A stretch of DNA of 64,000 nucleotides, taken from the NCBI GenBank assembly GCA_013368325.1, contig JAACJK010000165.1, forward strand, positions 868,001-932,000, in the 5' to 3' direction. The position numbers were made by a program, and so were the translations under genes. Below the pieces are notes generated by a model that did no database searches, had not been told where the DNA came from, and saw nothing but the letters and a program-made list of their open reading frames with translations. Every line of letters starts with the position of its first letter. Within the stretch, counting starts at the first letter, position 1. Positions 35,308 through 46,386 of the stretch are shown here, piece after piece. This stretch comes from Ephemerocybe angulata (Eukaryota > Basidiomycota > Agaricomycetes > Agaricales > Psathyrellaceae).

Positions 35308-35541
35308 CCAAACAGTGACACAGTGAACAGAGCGCTTGGTTGATTCTTACCACCATGAAGAACCTTGTTGAGGAGTTCGAAAAGTTACATTCGTTCGAAC
35401 CGCAACAAGTTCCTGGAATCCTGAAGCAATACCCGAGTATGGATGAGAAATGGCTTTTCTGTACGTCGTGAAAAATCTGGCAAGCGTGGGGCCTACGATG
35501 GCATTCTTGAGGTGAGTCTCGACGATATCGGGTCTGATTTG
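35308..35541 (-). repeat. Right arm of the gene-like inverted repeat
   Basis: Reverse-complement partner of 31010-31235. On the minus strand it sits inside a longer coding-like stretch that continues to about 36020, so this arm is probably closer to the parental sequence and the left arm is a shorter copy. Confidence 0.75.
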
Positions 35542-36020
35542 GTACTTCCACTGCTGAACCTTCCAGAGCGCAGGCGTCGTAGCCGCGATGCGCCCCTTGG
35601 CAAAGTGTCTCATTCTTGGATCTTGCTTTTACTAGTCAAAGGATGGGGGCGTTCCAGACTTTCAGGCCAATGTGGCGTTCTCTGAACCCTTGGTTTCAAC
35701 CAAAAAAACGAGCCCAAAGGATGTCACCTTGGGATTGTTGTTTGCTAACATTCGGACACTGTGTACGCGGCCTTGTCTGAGGTAGACGCCCCTCGCAAAC
35801 GGGGTCGGTTTCAGGTACATACACTGACAACGGCCTCCTTGTTCTATCTCTGGGCCATTGGCACATGTCCATGGCCACACATCTCGAGGCGCACAGTACG
35901 TTTCCTCATTCATAGTACCTTCGATCACCGTCACAAGTACTGTTATAGGAAAGGGATCCTCAAATTGAACCTGCGACAGATCGTGTCCAACCCAGATGAG
36001 GTCCAGTGACCAAGATTATC
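35347..36020 (-). pseudogene. Unrecognised gene remnant on the minus strand
   Basis: Reading the minus strand from ~36015 gives a protein-like stretch, LIWVGHDLSQVQFEDPFPIT then MNEETYCAPRDVWPWTCANG PEIEQ, then frames broken by stops near 35660-35690, and a further stretch (WKVQQWKYQIRPDIVETHLK and on to TNVTFRTPQQGS) covering the right inverted-repeat arm. Codon-like composition and the partly repeated peptide at 31010-31235 argue for former coding DNA. No family was recognised and no start or complete splice model could be found, so it is called a remnant. Confidence 0.4.
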
Positions 36021-37465
36021 AGCGACAGACATGTCCCATCCAATGGTAGCACCGTTTTCGAAACCTTGCGGTGTCTGTTTCGGTGACGAAAAGACCAATT
36101 CGACTTGCACGTGGGTCGCGTGCTTTCATTTCGCCTTCCCGGGCTTCACCACAACTTCACTATACTAACAAATTAAGCGCGCAGGCCGTCCGGTTAACGT
36201 TAACGATAACAACGCCGACATGCTCCGCACTGTGAAGTGGCCGGTCCCTCATCTTGTGAGGACCAATTGAATGCGGAGACTGGGCCTTTGCCTGCGACCT
36301 TTCTTCAAGGTAATGGCTTGTCGGAGTTTATTTCTATTAAATGGTAGCAACTATAGGGAGTCCACGAACTCTCCGCATGCGTCCCTGGATTCTGTTCCGT
36401 TCCTACGGTCTACCATGTCGGAACACGGGTCCGCCGGTAAGCTATTCTATTTGGCATTGTGGGTCCTTCAAATCGACTTGAAATGCAATTGACTGCATTG
36501 ACGGAGTCAGGGGAAAGTCAGTGTTTTGGGTCGGCTCTTCTGTTCACGTCGCTGATTCATGAACTCGCCCTTTTTTTCTCAGTTTCCCCTTGGCTTCTCG
36601 CCCTCTACCTTTGGAAAGTCAAAGGCGTCATCTGACAAAAGGTACGAGGTTCGATCATAGGCTTTTCTTCGTGGTTTCCTGCTGGAGAACCATCGTAACA
36701 TGTTTGTGGGTCCCATTTGTTGCGGAGTGTGAAGGCGGTTTCCAAGCCGCTCTTTCGTATCCTTGTTTTTCCGGTGGAATCGCGCCACGAACGGCCGAGC
36801 CTCTTTATTGGCCTCCGACGTAGGCACCCACCAACCCTTTCATCCATTCTACTTCCATGAGCGGCGCTTCATCCTCTCTGCTTGTATGCCTCCCCTGCAT
36901 TATCCTCGTCGTGACCATTGGAGAAAAGGCAGCGTGCATACTTCTCATTGGAAGTCCGATGTGTGTCCTCCACGTCATGTTTTTCATTCACGAGCTCGAC
37001 GAGACGAGGTCTGCTCGCGCTCAGCTTTCTTTTTGGGTTCTCCGACAACGAATCTCAGTTGCTGGATCTCGTACTTTGATAGATCGATGTATGCAGCTCC
37101 CTCCAATCATCCCGGCCGGTGGTAGCCACCAAACCCTGAATGGTACACAGCAATTACCAGATTACTGTCTTTACGCTGACCGACTTTCTCCTTGTAGCTC
37201 AACTGCGGACCTACAAGCCCTACATGTTTGGGAAAAACCCATAACGCACCCGCTATTTTCGATATGCGTCAGCGTCTAACAATGTATGCATGACCCTTTT
37301 GAACTCTATATAAACGCGGTACACTGCGGAGGTTCCGGGGCCATATGTATACAACCACAGTTCGTCTTTCGAGTCATCATAATTCTGTCTTTCCCCGACC
37401 CCACCCCGCCTTCTTCCTCCCCAGCGTCTGTCTCGTTCGCTTCTGCCTAATTTCTTCTTCTCGAC
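36021..37465. other. Intergenic upstream of the ABC-like gene
   Basis: No supported gene; several short frames on both strands only. A TATA box lies at 37307-37314, followed by a pyrimidine-rich leader to the ATG at 37466. Confidence 0.5.
37307..37314 (+). promoter_or_regulatory. TATA box of the ABC-like gene
   Basis: TATATAAA about 150 nt upstream of the start codon, followed by a CT-rich leader typical of fungal transcription start regions. Confidence 0.5.
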
Positions 37466-40238
37466 ATGTCTCAACTCGAAGCGTCGAACTCAATTAGCTC
37501 AGACCATTCATCGAGCAGCTCAACGCTATCAACATCGTCCGCTTCCTCTTCGACGTCCTCCTCATCACCGCCGCCTCCGAAATCCCCTCCCCTACCCCCG
37601 CCCTCGCCGAGCCCCTCGCCTAACGTCCGCCAGTTGAAATGGGGAATCTTCAATGTCGCCTACGAAGCTCCTAAGTCACTGCACCCTACGAAGATTCTCC
37701 TAAACTATCTCGCGATGCTTTGGACTCTGTGTCTGAGAGTCGTCCTCGAGCCGAGACCGAAACAGCCGCCAGACGAAGTGGATCCTATCGGCGATTGGGT
37801 TGTTTCGTTCAGAGCGACGGGAAAGCTTCTAGCACTCGTGCTCTGGTCCGAAGCGCGAGCTGCGCTTCTCAACTACGTTCTGTGCATGGCATGGAATGCT
37901 ATCTCTCCCGCGCTCTCCCTCTATCTCGCGTTCTGCACGTTATCCCTGGTACGTCCATATCAATTGTCTCCGCAGTATTAGTCGCTGATCTTTCGCGGTA
38001 GCTTGGACAGGGCATCTCGACGGAAGTGGGAAAACCGATGAACAGAGAATGCCGAGAAGAAACTTCACTATATCTATTACTGTGGCTAGGATGCGGGATG
38101 TTGTCGTCGTGGGTGGCGAGAGAGACGGATGAGCGACGGCTAATTCTGGAAGGGCATCTTCGCTCCCTATTCTTGCCACGCTTGGTCGAGGGTACGTTTT
38201 CATATAATCTCTGGGGATCCCGGATGCTCATCAGCTCAAACGTCTTAACACAGTGTCCCTCAAGGGCGGCAGTGGCTTAGGTGTGGACAGTGATATTCTT
38301 CCGAAGCCTTGGTCCTTCGGAGACGAAGTACCGGCGTGGAACATCTTGCACAACCTCAGCATCCGCTTTCGAGACCTTTTGGCCTTGGTAGCGCAAATCG
38401 CCGTCTTGACGATTATAGGCATCAGTCTACCTCGTACCGATGCTATGGTACTCGCGATCTTGTCTGCTTCCGTCCTGGCCGTCGTTTCATTGGCGCCCTC
38501 CAGCGGAGTGGGTGGTGCCGGTATGTAGCCAAGATACCCTGTGTGCTTGCTTTCAACTGATTCGGCTCGACAGGATACACGTTCTGGACCGAGAATAGTG
38601 ATTACCATCGGCTTCTCGCGCTTTATACTATCATTTTCGACGCCAAATATCGCGATGCGATAGAGAAGGATGGCCTCGCTGACTACCTCGAGAAAGGTGA
38701 GCCCTCGTTACTCCAAACCCGCCATTCCTAATGCCCCCCAGAATATAAACTGGCTTCAGCCGCACTCGGGCCCGTCAAGTCGAACCTGCTGACACTCGCG
38801 TGGACGATCCCACTGCCCTGGTACTGGACACAGTCTCGAATCCTTATCACGGAGTATCCTATGGTGCGTCTAGTCGACCTTAGTCTATTATCTCTCTGAC
38901 GGTTGAGCAGGCGCTATACATCTTTCTCAACATGCGCTCGATTACATTGACGAGCCTTACCGGTATCACGTTATCCCAGTACTGTATCAACGCGCTGTCG
39001 CGCACCGTCGAAGCGGCGAGAAACTGTGAATGTGCAGAATCGCTGCTGGATACGCTCAGAAGCTCGAAGAATTTCCTGGACATCATTGAGTCGAAACGCA
39101 TTGAGAAGACTCAGGAGGAGGGGAAACTAACGCTATCGGCGAGTTTGGATGATTGTGTCCCTAAGGGAGTGGAGGTCGAGCTGAGGTGCGTAAACGGTTA
39201 GTGTACGAAGGCTTCCGTCCGGTACTGACTTGACCTTAGAAATGTCAAGTTTGAATATGACGGCCGCTCTGATCTCGCGCTCAACGACATATCGCTCAGT
39301 ATCAAGCCTGGGCAGCTCGTTGCTGTCGTCGGTCCCAGTGGAAGCGGGAAGTCCTCTCTTCTTCAGGTGATAGGCAAGATCTCGAAATTGACTGGGGGCG
39401 AAGTCTACCTCAATAAACGTCCCATCGAACGATATTCTTCGAGGAGCATTCGAGCTACAACGGCATTCCTATCCTCTACCGAGCCAATTTACCCACTTTC
39501 CATCGAGGAGAACGTCTTCATTGGCAGCTGCAGCTCGTCTTCGAAGCGATGCGCAGACGCACACGCGTGTATTGAGGCGGCGCGGGTGCCAATGGATGAC
39601 TGCACGGAGAAGTCGATCGTGACGTACAGTCGCGTGGTCGCAACGAGTATGAAAGACGGGGGGAACGGCGATATCGGAACGGAAGCTATCGAGAAGCTGA
39701 GACAGAAGGACCCGTTGCAGAAGCCTTTGAACCTGGGTTCTGACGGCGAGCAGCATCTCATTATGTGAGTCCTCGAGATTCTACTATGCTTCTGCGTGAG
39801 TACACTGACGACACCCCACCCAAAAGGGCACGGTTCATGATGCGAATCGAGACCAATCCTGACATAGGACTTGTCCTGGTAGACGATGGGACATCGTCCT
39901 TGACGGCTCCCCTTGAAAAGGCGATCCACGAGGAGTTTATTCCACGCTGTGCGGGGAAAACGACGATCATCGCTAGCCGGAGGGTCGGGGCATTGGCTTA
40001 CATGACTGATCGTATCCTGTGAGTGCTTCGCCTTGGTCTTATCTCCAAAGTGACGATGCTGACTGACCTCAACTTGGTCTCTTTATCTCATGCCCTTGTT
40101 CTTCCACCCACCTTCTCACCTTATCGCTCCACTTACTACAGATACATGGAACAGGGCGTCATACGCCAAGATGGAAGCCACAATGAGCTTATGCAAGTTC
40201 CCGGTGGTTATCGAGACTTTTTTAACGCTCAAGGATAG
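37466..40238 (+). CDS. Half-size ABC-transporter-like protein with degenerate nucleotide-binding domain
   Basis: Nine exons give 757 residues: 37466-37948, 38002-38191, 38254-38520, 38574-38696, 38742-38863, 38911-39185, 39240-39764, 39827-40018, 40142-40238. After a Ser/Pro-rich N-terminus come about six hydrophobic segments, then an ABC domain opening NVKFEYDGRSDLALNDISLS with an intact Walker A (GPSGSGKSS). The other ATPase motifs are lost: the Q-loop region reads AFLSSTEPIYPL without Gln, the signature is LGSDGEQHLIMAR instead of LSGGQ, Walker B ends LVLVDDGTSS (Asp for catalytic Glu), and the switch region reads ASRRVGAL with Arg where His is expected. The order fits ABCB-type half transporters, but ATP hydrolysis is doubtful. 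Splicing is clean and the frame is intact, so it is a conserved-looking gene, not a pseudogene. Confidence 0.83.
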
Positions 40239-41088
40239 CCAAGTCCTCTATACCGTTATCATATGTTCATATTTCTCTCGGCCCTCGTACATTGTTTCCG
40301 ATGGCATAGAAGCACTACCTTATTCTAGTTCACTTATCGACGCTTAGTAACTTAACTATATTTAAACGCATATCATACTTTAGACTTTCCGATGTCCTCG
40401 CGACCTTTTCCCCTCGCAATTCCAAGGGGTGGGCGCCCATCGGAGTGCTGGCCAGGAGTTCGGAATATTCCGTTAGCTACCTTGAATGGGGAGATCGAAA
40501 ACAATGAGGCGTTTCCATAAGGGATGGTGCACTGTATATTTAAAGCGCCATGGTTTATTCTGAAGTTGGCAGTGTTTAATTTTGGCCAAGGCAACTGGGC
40601 GGGCTATGCTCTGCCGTGTTTTGAGGAAATGAAGGAGCCGAACACGATCCGGTATATCTCAAAATAGGGAGCCTCCTAGAAGATATTTGTAGTCTTGCCG
40701 TCACATTCTTCATACCTCGAAAGCCAGTAGACTTCGTTCTAGCTTCTGATTTCAAGTAGTCGGTGCTTTGACCAGGTGAGCTCTGACGTCCATCATGATA
40801 TCCATCAAAGAACTTGGCGCGGAGACAGAACCTATAAAACAGCCGCCGAGATGCTCGAATATGTCATTCTTTCACCGGCGAAGAACCACCGCAGCAGGCA
40901 ATGCACGATTTCGTATTCTTCCATTACACAGGTTACCAACCAGTGCTATGCGGGTAAGATGGCCCAGAACTTGATGCTCCAACTACATATAGGTCTCGAA
41001 ACGAAGCCATGTGGCCTCGAGCAACATCGCCCCTCCCAGCTCCCCGCTCACAACTCTTCTCGATATCGTCCTCATCTAGGCATACCCG
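40239..41088. other. Intergenic, ABC-like gene to GH5 gene
   Basis: 3' UTR of the ABC-like gene and promoter of the glucanase gene. A 106-codon frame at 40776-41096 overlaps the GH5 start in another frame and has no features. Confidence 0.5.
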
Positions 41089-43547
41089 ATGTCTGACCGG
41101 CCCTTCAGCAACTTTGATCCTCCTAGTAATGCTGGTAGTACGCGAAATCTGGAAGGGCATCCGAACGAATCACAGGAGTTCATGGCACGATCTGGCGCTG
41201 GAGATGTGGGAGCTGGCTCCTCTTTTTCTGGGTCCAAAAAGTCGAAACGACCACTCATCATTGGGGTAGTCGCTGCGACAACGATTATCATTTTCCTCGC
41301 GGTCTTTCTTCCTATCTATTTCGTCGTCATTCGGAAGTCACATCCTTCCTCAACGTCAGCGGGTTCTTCAGGCAGTTCTGAGGAGGGAGGCCCTGGTACA
41401 ACAGTAGGTGGAAAACCAACGGTGCGTCACCTGTTCTGCGAAGATCGACTGCTACTTATTCTAATTGGTAATCCACACCCAGTCTGGAGGCGACGGATCC
41501 ACTGTGACAATGGAAAATGGCACAGAGTTTACATACCGTAACTCTTTCGGGGGATTCTGTAAGACAAACTGCGCTATTGACGGGCAACAAGGGGATACTG
41601 ATACACCAACGTTGCACAGGGGTACACGATCCGAAAGATCCATTTAGCAATAAAGCGAGACCCAATTCCTGGACCCCACCGCTCAACCAATCCTGGCAAT
41701 GGGGCGAGGACAGGATATTCGGTGTGAACCTTGGAGGTCTGTTCGTCCTTGAGCCATTCATATCCCCGGAAATCTTCCAAAGATATCCAGGCGCTGTAGA
41801 TGAATGGACGCTCAGCGAGGCTATGGCAGCTGATCAGGCAAGTGGTGGCATGCAACAGATTGAGCAGCACTACGATACGTTCATAGTGGGTGTCATTGCC
41901 TCAGGATACGACGGCTGTACTCACAGGATGTCTTCAGACGGAACAAGATATTGCGGAGATTGCTGGTGCGTGATGCTATTCTCCCCGACACAAGTCGTTC
42001 TGGAAGCTGTCGCTGACGCTGCCAAAACTTGCAGGTGCAGGACTCAACTGGCTACGCATTCCCCTAGGCTTTTGGGCGATTGAGACTTGGAATGGAGAGC
42101 CGTATCTGGCCAAAACGTCGTGGAAGTACTTCCTTAGAGTGATTGAATGGGCGCGCAAGTACGGTCTTCGAGTCGTTCTCGATCTTCATGCTATACCTGG
42201 ATCTCAGAATGGTCTCAACCACTCCGGTCGTCTTGGGGCCATTAACTTCCTCATGGGTAACCTGGGTATCGCCAACGCTGAACGCACCCTGGATTACTTG
42301 CGCGTACTCACAGAGTATATCTCGCAACCGCAATATAGGGATGTTATTCAGGTCATCGCCTTGGTGAACGAACCTCTTGCGGGAGACATCGGAGTGGAAC
42401 CACTATCGAGCTTCTACCTACGTGCATATAACATCCTCCGTGGAGTGACGGGCTTTGGAGAAGGGAACGGACCTGTGAGATATCATTTCATTTCTTGGAA
42501 TCTGGATTCCACACGTTAAACTCACGTTCCCCAGTACATTGCGCTACAGGATGGACTTCAATCCCTTCAACTATGGAACGACGTCCTCCCGGGAGCTGAT
42601 CGTGTGATCATGGATGGCCATGCCTACTTCGCGTTTGGTGGCGACAACACGGCATCCATGGTCGCCCCCGCCGAAAATGGAGAGCCGGGAGGGACATGGC
42701 CTGCGCAGGCATGTACAGCCTGGGGAGGACTCTATAATAACAGGTACGCGTGTCTGGCTGATGCTCGTCTGCAGGAGCTGACACTTCATCCAGTCGAAAC
42801 GCTATGGGACCCACTTTCTGCGGAGAGTTCTCGGCAGCCCCTAACGACTGCGGACTTTTCATTCGAGCGGTTGGCGTCGAGTCGACGAACCCTCAATGCG
42901 CCGAATACAACGATTGGGAGAACTACAACTCCACGATGAAAGCTGGACTCCAGAATTGGATCACAGCGAGCTTCGATGCCTTTGGAGACTTCTTCTTCTG
43001 GACATGGAAGGTAATTCTTCTCTCAACTTCGTTGTACCCAGATTTGATACGTCATCGACAGATCGGTCCTTCGAAAGCGGGGCGCGTGGAGGCACCCCTG
43101 TGGTCGTACAAGCTAGGACTCGACAATGGCTGGATTCCTAAGGACCCAAGAACCTCGCTTGGAAAGTGTGCCTCACTAGGCGTCGCATCGACCCCATGGA
43201 GTGGGACGTTCCAGCCATACCGTATTGGACAAGCAACATCCCCCACCGTTCCAGCCGATTATGCCGCTCAGTACCCCTGGCCCCCTGTCAGCATACCCTC
43301 CGCTGACGTTCCCGTTGAGCTTCTTCCGACATACACCAACACAGCACCCATCAGCACCCTTCCCGTACCGACTTTCACCGGGGCACCACCGTCGGCGACA
43401 CAGAGCTTTGATGGGTGGTTCAACGACAACGATAAAGTTGAAGGGATCACGACTGTTGCCGGATGCCCTTATCCCACAGGTAATCCTGCAGCTTTCGACG
43501 TCGTTCCTGTGGCCCCTTGCACTGGAGCGACATCCTTGGGCGTTTGA
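41089..43547 (+). CDS. Membrane-anchored glucan 1,3-beta-glucosidase, GH5 (exo-beta-1,3-glucanase)
   Basis: Exons 41089-41421, 41483-41558, 41620-41885, 41938-41965, 42035-42474, 42535-42743, 42794-43010 and 43062-43547 give 684 residues. Type II topology: a ~60-residue cytoplasmic N-terminus, KKSKRP, then one helix (LIIGVVAATTIIIFLAVFLP) and a Ser/Gly stalk. The catalytic domain shows WVHDPKDPFSNKARPNSWTP, FGVNLGGLFVLEPFISPEIF, AGLNWLRIPLGFWAIE, VVLDLHAIPGSQNG, the acid/base Glu in ALVNEPLAG, and the nucleophile Glu in FCGEFSAAPNDCG. This matches the fungal EXG/exo-glucanase group of GH5, which trims beta-1,3-glucan during wall remodelling at the plasma membrane or periplasm. A 150-residue Pro-rich C-terminal part follows. 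Intron 6 was placed at 42792-42793 because earlier AGs create a stop. Confidence 0.93.
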
Positions 43548-44165
43548 TTTTCTGCGCTCTGCCATTCTCTCCACGGATACTTTACGAACATGGACATTAT
43601 CGCCTTACTCACAACCCCAATCATGGACCTATACATTATTGAACACCACATAGTACACGGACCTTCAATTTCTCATGACCATTCACGTATCTAATCGCGA
43701 CTACCGAATTCGATATCCTTTACGGTGCGCTGTAATTTTTTGCCTTTGGAGTGGAGTCTCCGGTCGAGCTGTGGAAGCACGATCTCACCCATGATCACCA
43801 ATTCTCACTGGGCTATTGATGGACCTGGGCGCTTAATCACCTTCGTCTATATGTAAGACTCATGCAGATACTGACATTGCCCTTGAGTCCGGGGTAATGC
43901 CATAAGAAGGAAGAAATTGCGCTATTAATGATCAATCGGCGTTATCCCATCCAAAACGATCGTCACCCTTCCTATAAATGCGAATCCGATGGCGCGAGAA
44001 CTGTAATGTTCACGTACGCACTTGAAGTTTGAGCCTTTATCTTTGTAATACAGAGCCGTTATGTTTCGGACCAAAGACCTGTGTCGTTGATGTGAGCTTC
44101 TTTGGAACCATAAATTATCAATCCACGGCGCCATAAAGAGGGGCGTTCCTCGAAAATAGAAAAGG
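43548..44165. other. Intergenic, GH5 gene to Gal80-like gene
   Basis: No gene seen. Contains the GH5 3' UTR and promoter of the next gene. Confidence 0.5.
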
Positions 44166-44173
44166 TATATAAG
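44166..44173 (+). promoter_or_regulatory. TATA box of the Gal80-like gene
   Basis: TATATAAG 53-60 nt upstream of the ATG at 44226. With a start of transcription ~30 nt downstream, an upstream in-frame ATG at 44184 would be at or before the mRNA 5' end, which supports 44226 as the true start. Confidence 0.55.
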
Positions 44174-44225
44174 TCGTGGCTCTATGCGCGCAACTCGCAC
44201 TCCCCAAGAAAGAATACCACTTTAC

Positions 44226-45562
44226 ATGTCCTCTGAAACACCAATCAAGCTCGGGTTCGTCGGCCTCTCCGCTCGCGGATGGGCTGCAAGCGCCCATGTC
44301 CCTTCGCTCGCGCATGCTTCGCTTCGCTCTACCTTCACGCTCTCTGCTATCCAGACCTCCTCTTCAGCGTCTGCCGCCACCGCGAAGGAAACCTACGCCA
44401 AGTCGTGGCCTCCCCTTGATGGCGCGGAGGTCAAGACATATCACGGCAACGACGCGACAGACATTGCGAACGATCCAGACGTCGATGTCGTCGCTGTCAG
44501 CGTCAAGGCTCCCGACCATAAGGCCGTGATTGACAAGGCTATTGCTGCTGGAAAGCATATTTTTGTTGAGTATCCCCCTGGAAAGACCTTGGCGGAGAGC
44601 GAGCAGATGCGGGCGGATGTGATGAAGAATGGGAAGATCCAGGTCCTAGTAGGACTGCAGTCGGTGCAAAGTGCTGCGTTGCGTAAGGTACATAAATCCA
44701 CTTTGTTCTACTCACACGTCTCTGACTAATTTGGGCGCACAGGTCAAGAAGATCATCGACTCTGGAAAGATTGGTAAGGTCATCTCTACCACGGTCATTG
44801 GAAATGTTCCGCGGGAAACTCGTATCTGGGCTCCAGAGGCGGCCGACAATCAGATATACGCGCTTGACAAGGCCAACGGTATGTGACCAATGACCGGCTT
44901 CACAAGGACCGCCTGTCTAATATGCTACCTGCGTAGGTGTGACTGTGCTCTCAATCGTTGGTGGTCACCAGCTTGGATCCCTTATTCACGTACTCGGTCC
45001 CTTCGCATCAGTCAGCGCCATCTCGTCGCAGCACTACCCAAACATCGACATATTCTCTTCTGAAGATCCAACGAAGGTCATTCGCAGTGTGAAGTCGAAC
45101 ACCCCCGATCACTATTCCTTCGCGGGAGCGCTTAAATCAGGCGCCCACGTTTCGGTCACTTGGAAAACCGGATACAAGACTACCCCTGGTCGGCAGCAGT
45201 TGCTTTGGCTTATCGACGGTGAAGAGGGAAGTGTCAAGTTCGAAGCGGAGGAGGGTGTTCACGGAAAGAGCTTGATGAACATCAGCGACCCAACATCGGT
45301 TACGGTCAACGGGCAACCTGTGGATGAGTATATCAAGGCCGAGGGCATCGAGTGGGTAGAGGACCCAGCTTTTGTGGTTGAGGAGCACGAGAAGGGCACG
45401 TTCTTCGAGTTCACGAGGAGAGAATGGCTTGAGTTCTCGAAGAGTCTGAGGGGCGGTAAGGGTGAATTTGCTACTCTCGATGATGCCATCGAGGTTCAAA
45501 AGGTTGTCGACGCTGTTGAGAGGAGTGCAGAACTGGGAGGGTTGGGCATTAGGCTCATCTAA
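44226..45562 (+). CDS. GFO/IDH/MocA-family protein, Gal80-like
   Basis: Exons 44226-44687, 44743-44878 and 44937-45562 give 407 residues. The N-terminal Rossmann fold starts IKLGFVGLSARGWAASAHVP. The helix after the second strand carries DVDVVAVSVKAPDHKAVIDK and AAGKHIFVEYPPGKTLAE. In the enzymes the last motif is EKP, with the Lys acting in catalysis; here it is EYP, as in Gal80-type proteins that bind NAD(P) without known catalysis. The C-terminal half includes VTVLSIVGGHQLGSLIHVLG and KTTPGRQQLLWLIDGEEGSV. It may be a metabolite-sensing regulator or an oxidoreductase with altered chemistry; sequence alone does not decide. A partial broken copy lies ~0.5 kb downstream. Confidence 0.85.
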
Positions 45563-46030
45563 TGACTGTGTATTAGTATGGTTCGTAAAATTTCGGGTAT
45601 ATATGTCCGTCGTCCAGTGTAATGGCGTTTAGGATGGGACTACCTCGATTTCTAATGGCTCGCCTTGCAGGGCCGACTTGAGCCCCTAATTAAGCGGATA
45701 TGCCATTTTTCGCCATATGTCCTCATTCAGCTCTGTATTCTCCAAGATTACTCAGCTGGGTTTATAAACAGGGATTCAGCCCTACACTCTTCAAACGAGT
45801 TTTGCGAAGATTCCCTTTTAGAGTATGCTTTACCGAGATACCTGGACCGACCGGCGCAAAGGCTGTATTTGAGGGGAAACATGGCCCATCTCGGGAGATC
45901 GCCTCGATGTTTGGGACAAAACCAGGGAGAATGAGGGTCAAATACCCTATAAATTACGCACTCATAAATCTATATAACATCCACTGGCCTGAGGATATGC
46001 CCACACCAAATTCCGTAGCTTCTCAAAACC
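45563..46030. other. Spacer between the Gal80-like gene and its broken copy
   Basis: No gene supported. Two TATA-like sequences (about 45946-45952 and 45970-45976) lie upstream of the pseudogene, suggesting the duplication carried promoter DNA or arose beside one. Confidence 0.4.
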
Positions 46031-46275
46031 GAACTCAGAATGGCCTCGGACCTCGGACCCAAAACAGCCAATCAAGCTCGAATTCATTGGCTTATCCTCT
46101 CGCGGCTGGGCCGCTCTCACATCCTTCCTCCTCTGAGAATTCTGCCGCGACAGCGAAGGCAGTTTACGCCAAATCTTGGCAAATTGCCGACGGCGCCGAG
46201 GTCAAAGCGCATACCACGGAAGTGATGCGACCGCCATCGTGAATGATTCCGACGTCGACGTAGTTCCTAAGCCCA
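46030..46275 (+). pseudogene. Truncated copy of the Gal80-like gene
   Basis: Nucleotide matches to 44240-44485 in the same order: AGCCAATCAAGCTCG with TTCATTGGCTTATCCTCTCG corresponds to the Rossmann start (IKL.F.GLS.RGW), then CGACAGCGAAGGCAGTTTAC, GCCAAATCTTGGCAA, GGCGCCGAGGTCAAAGC and GACGTCGACGTAGT. About 60 nt of the N-terminal region are deleted, the frame is broken, and the copy stops around the DVDVV motif. It is a dead partial tandem duplicate. Confidence 0.8.
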
Positions 46276-46386
46276 GGATATATGCATGGCTCTCCCTTCT
46301 CCTCCATTCAAGTAGAAAGGACCCCTAAGCCTACCCAAGCGACTTTCACAATACGACCACGGAAGCGCTCTGGCGCTTAGTTTTCA

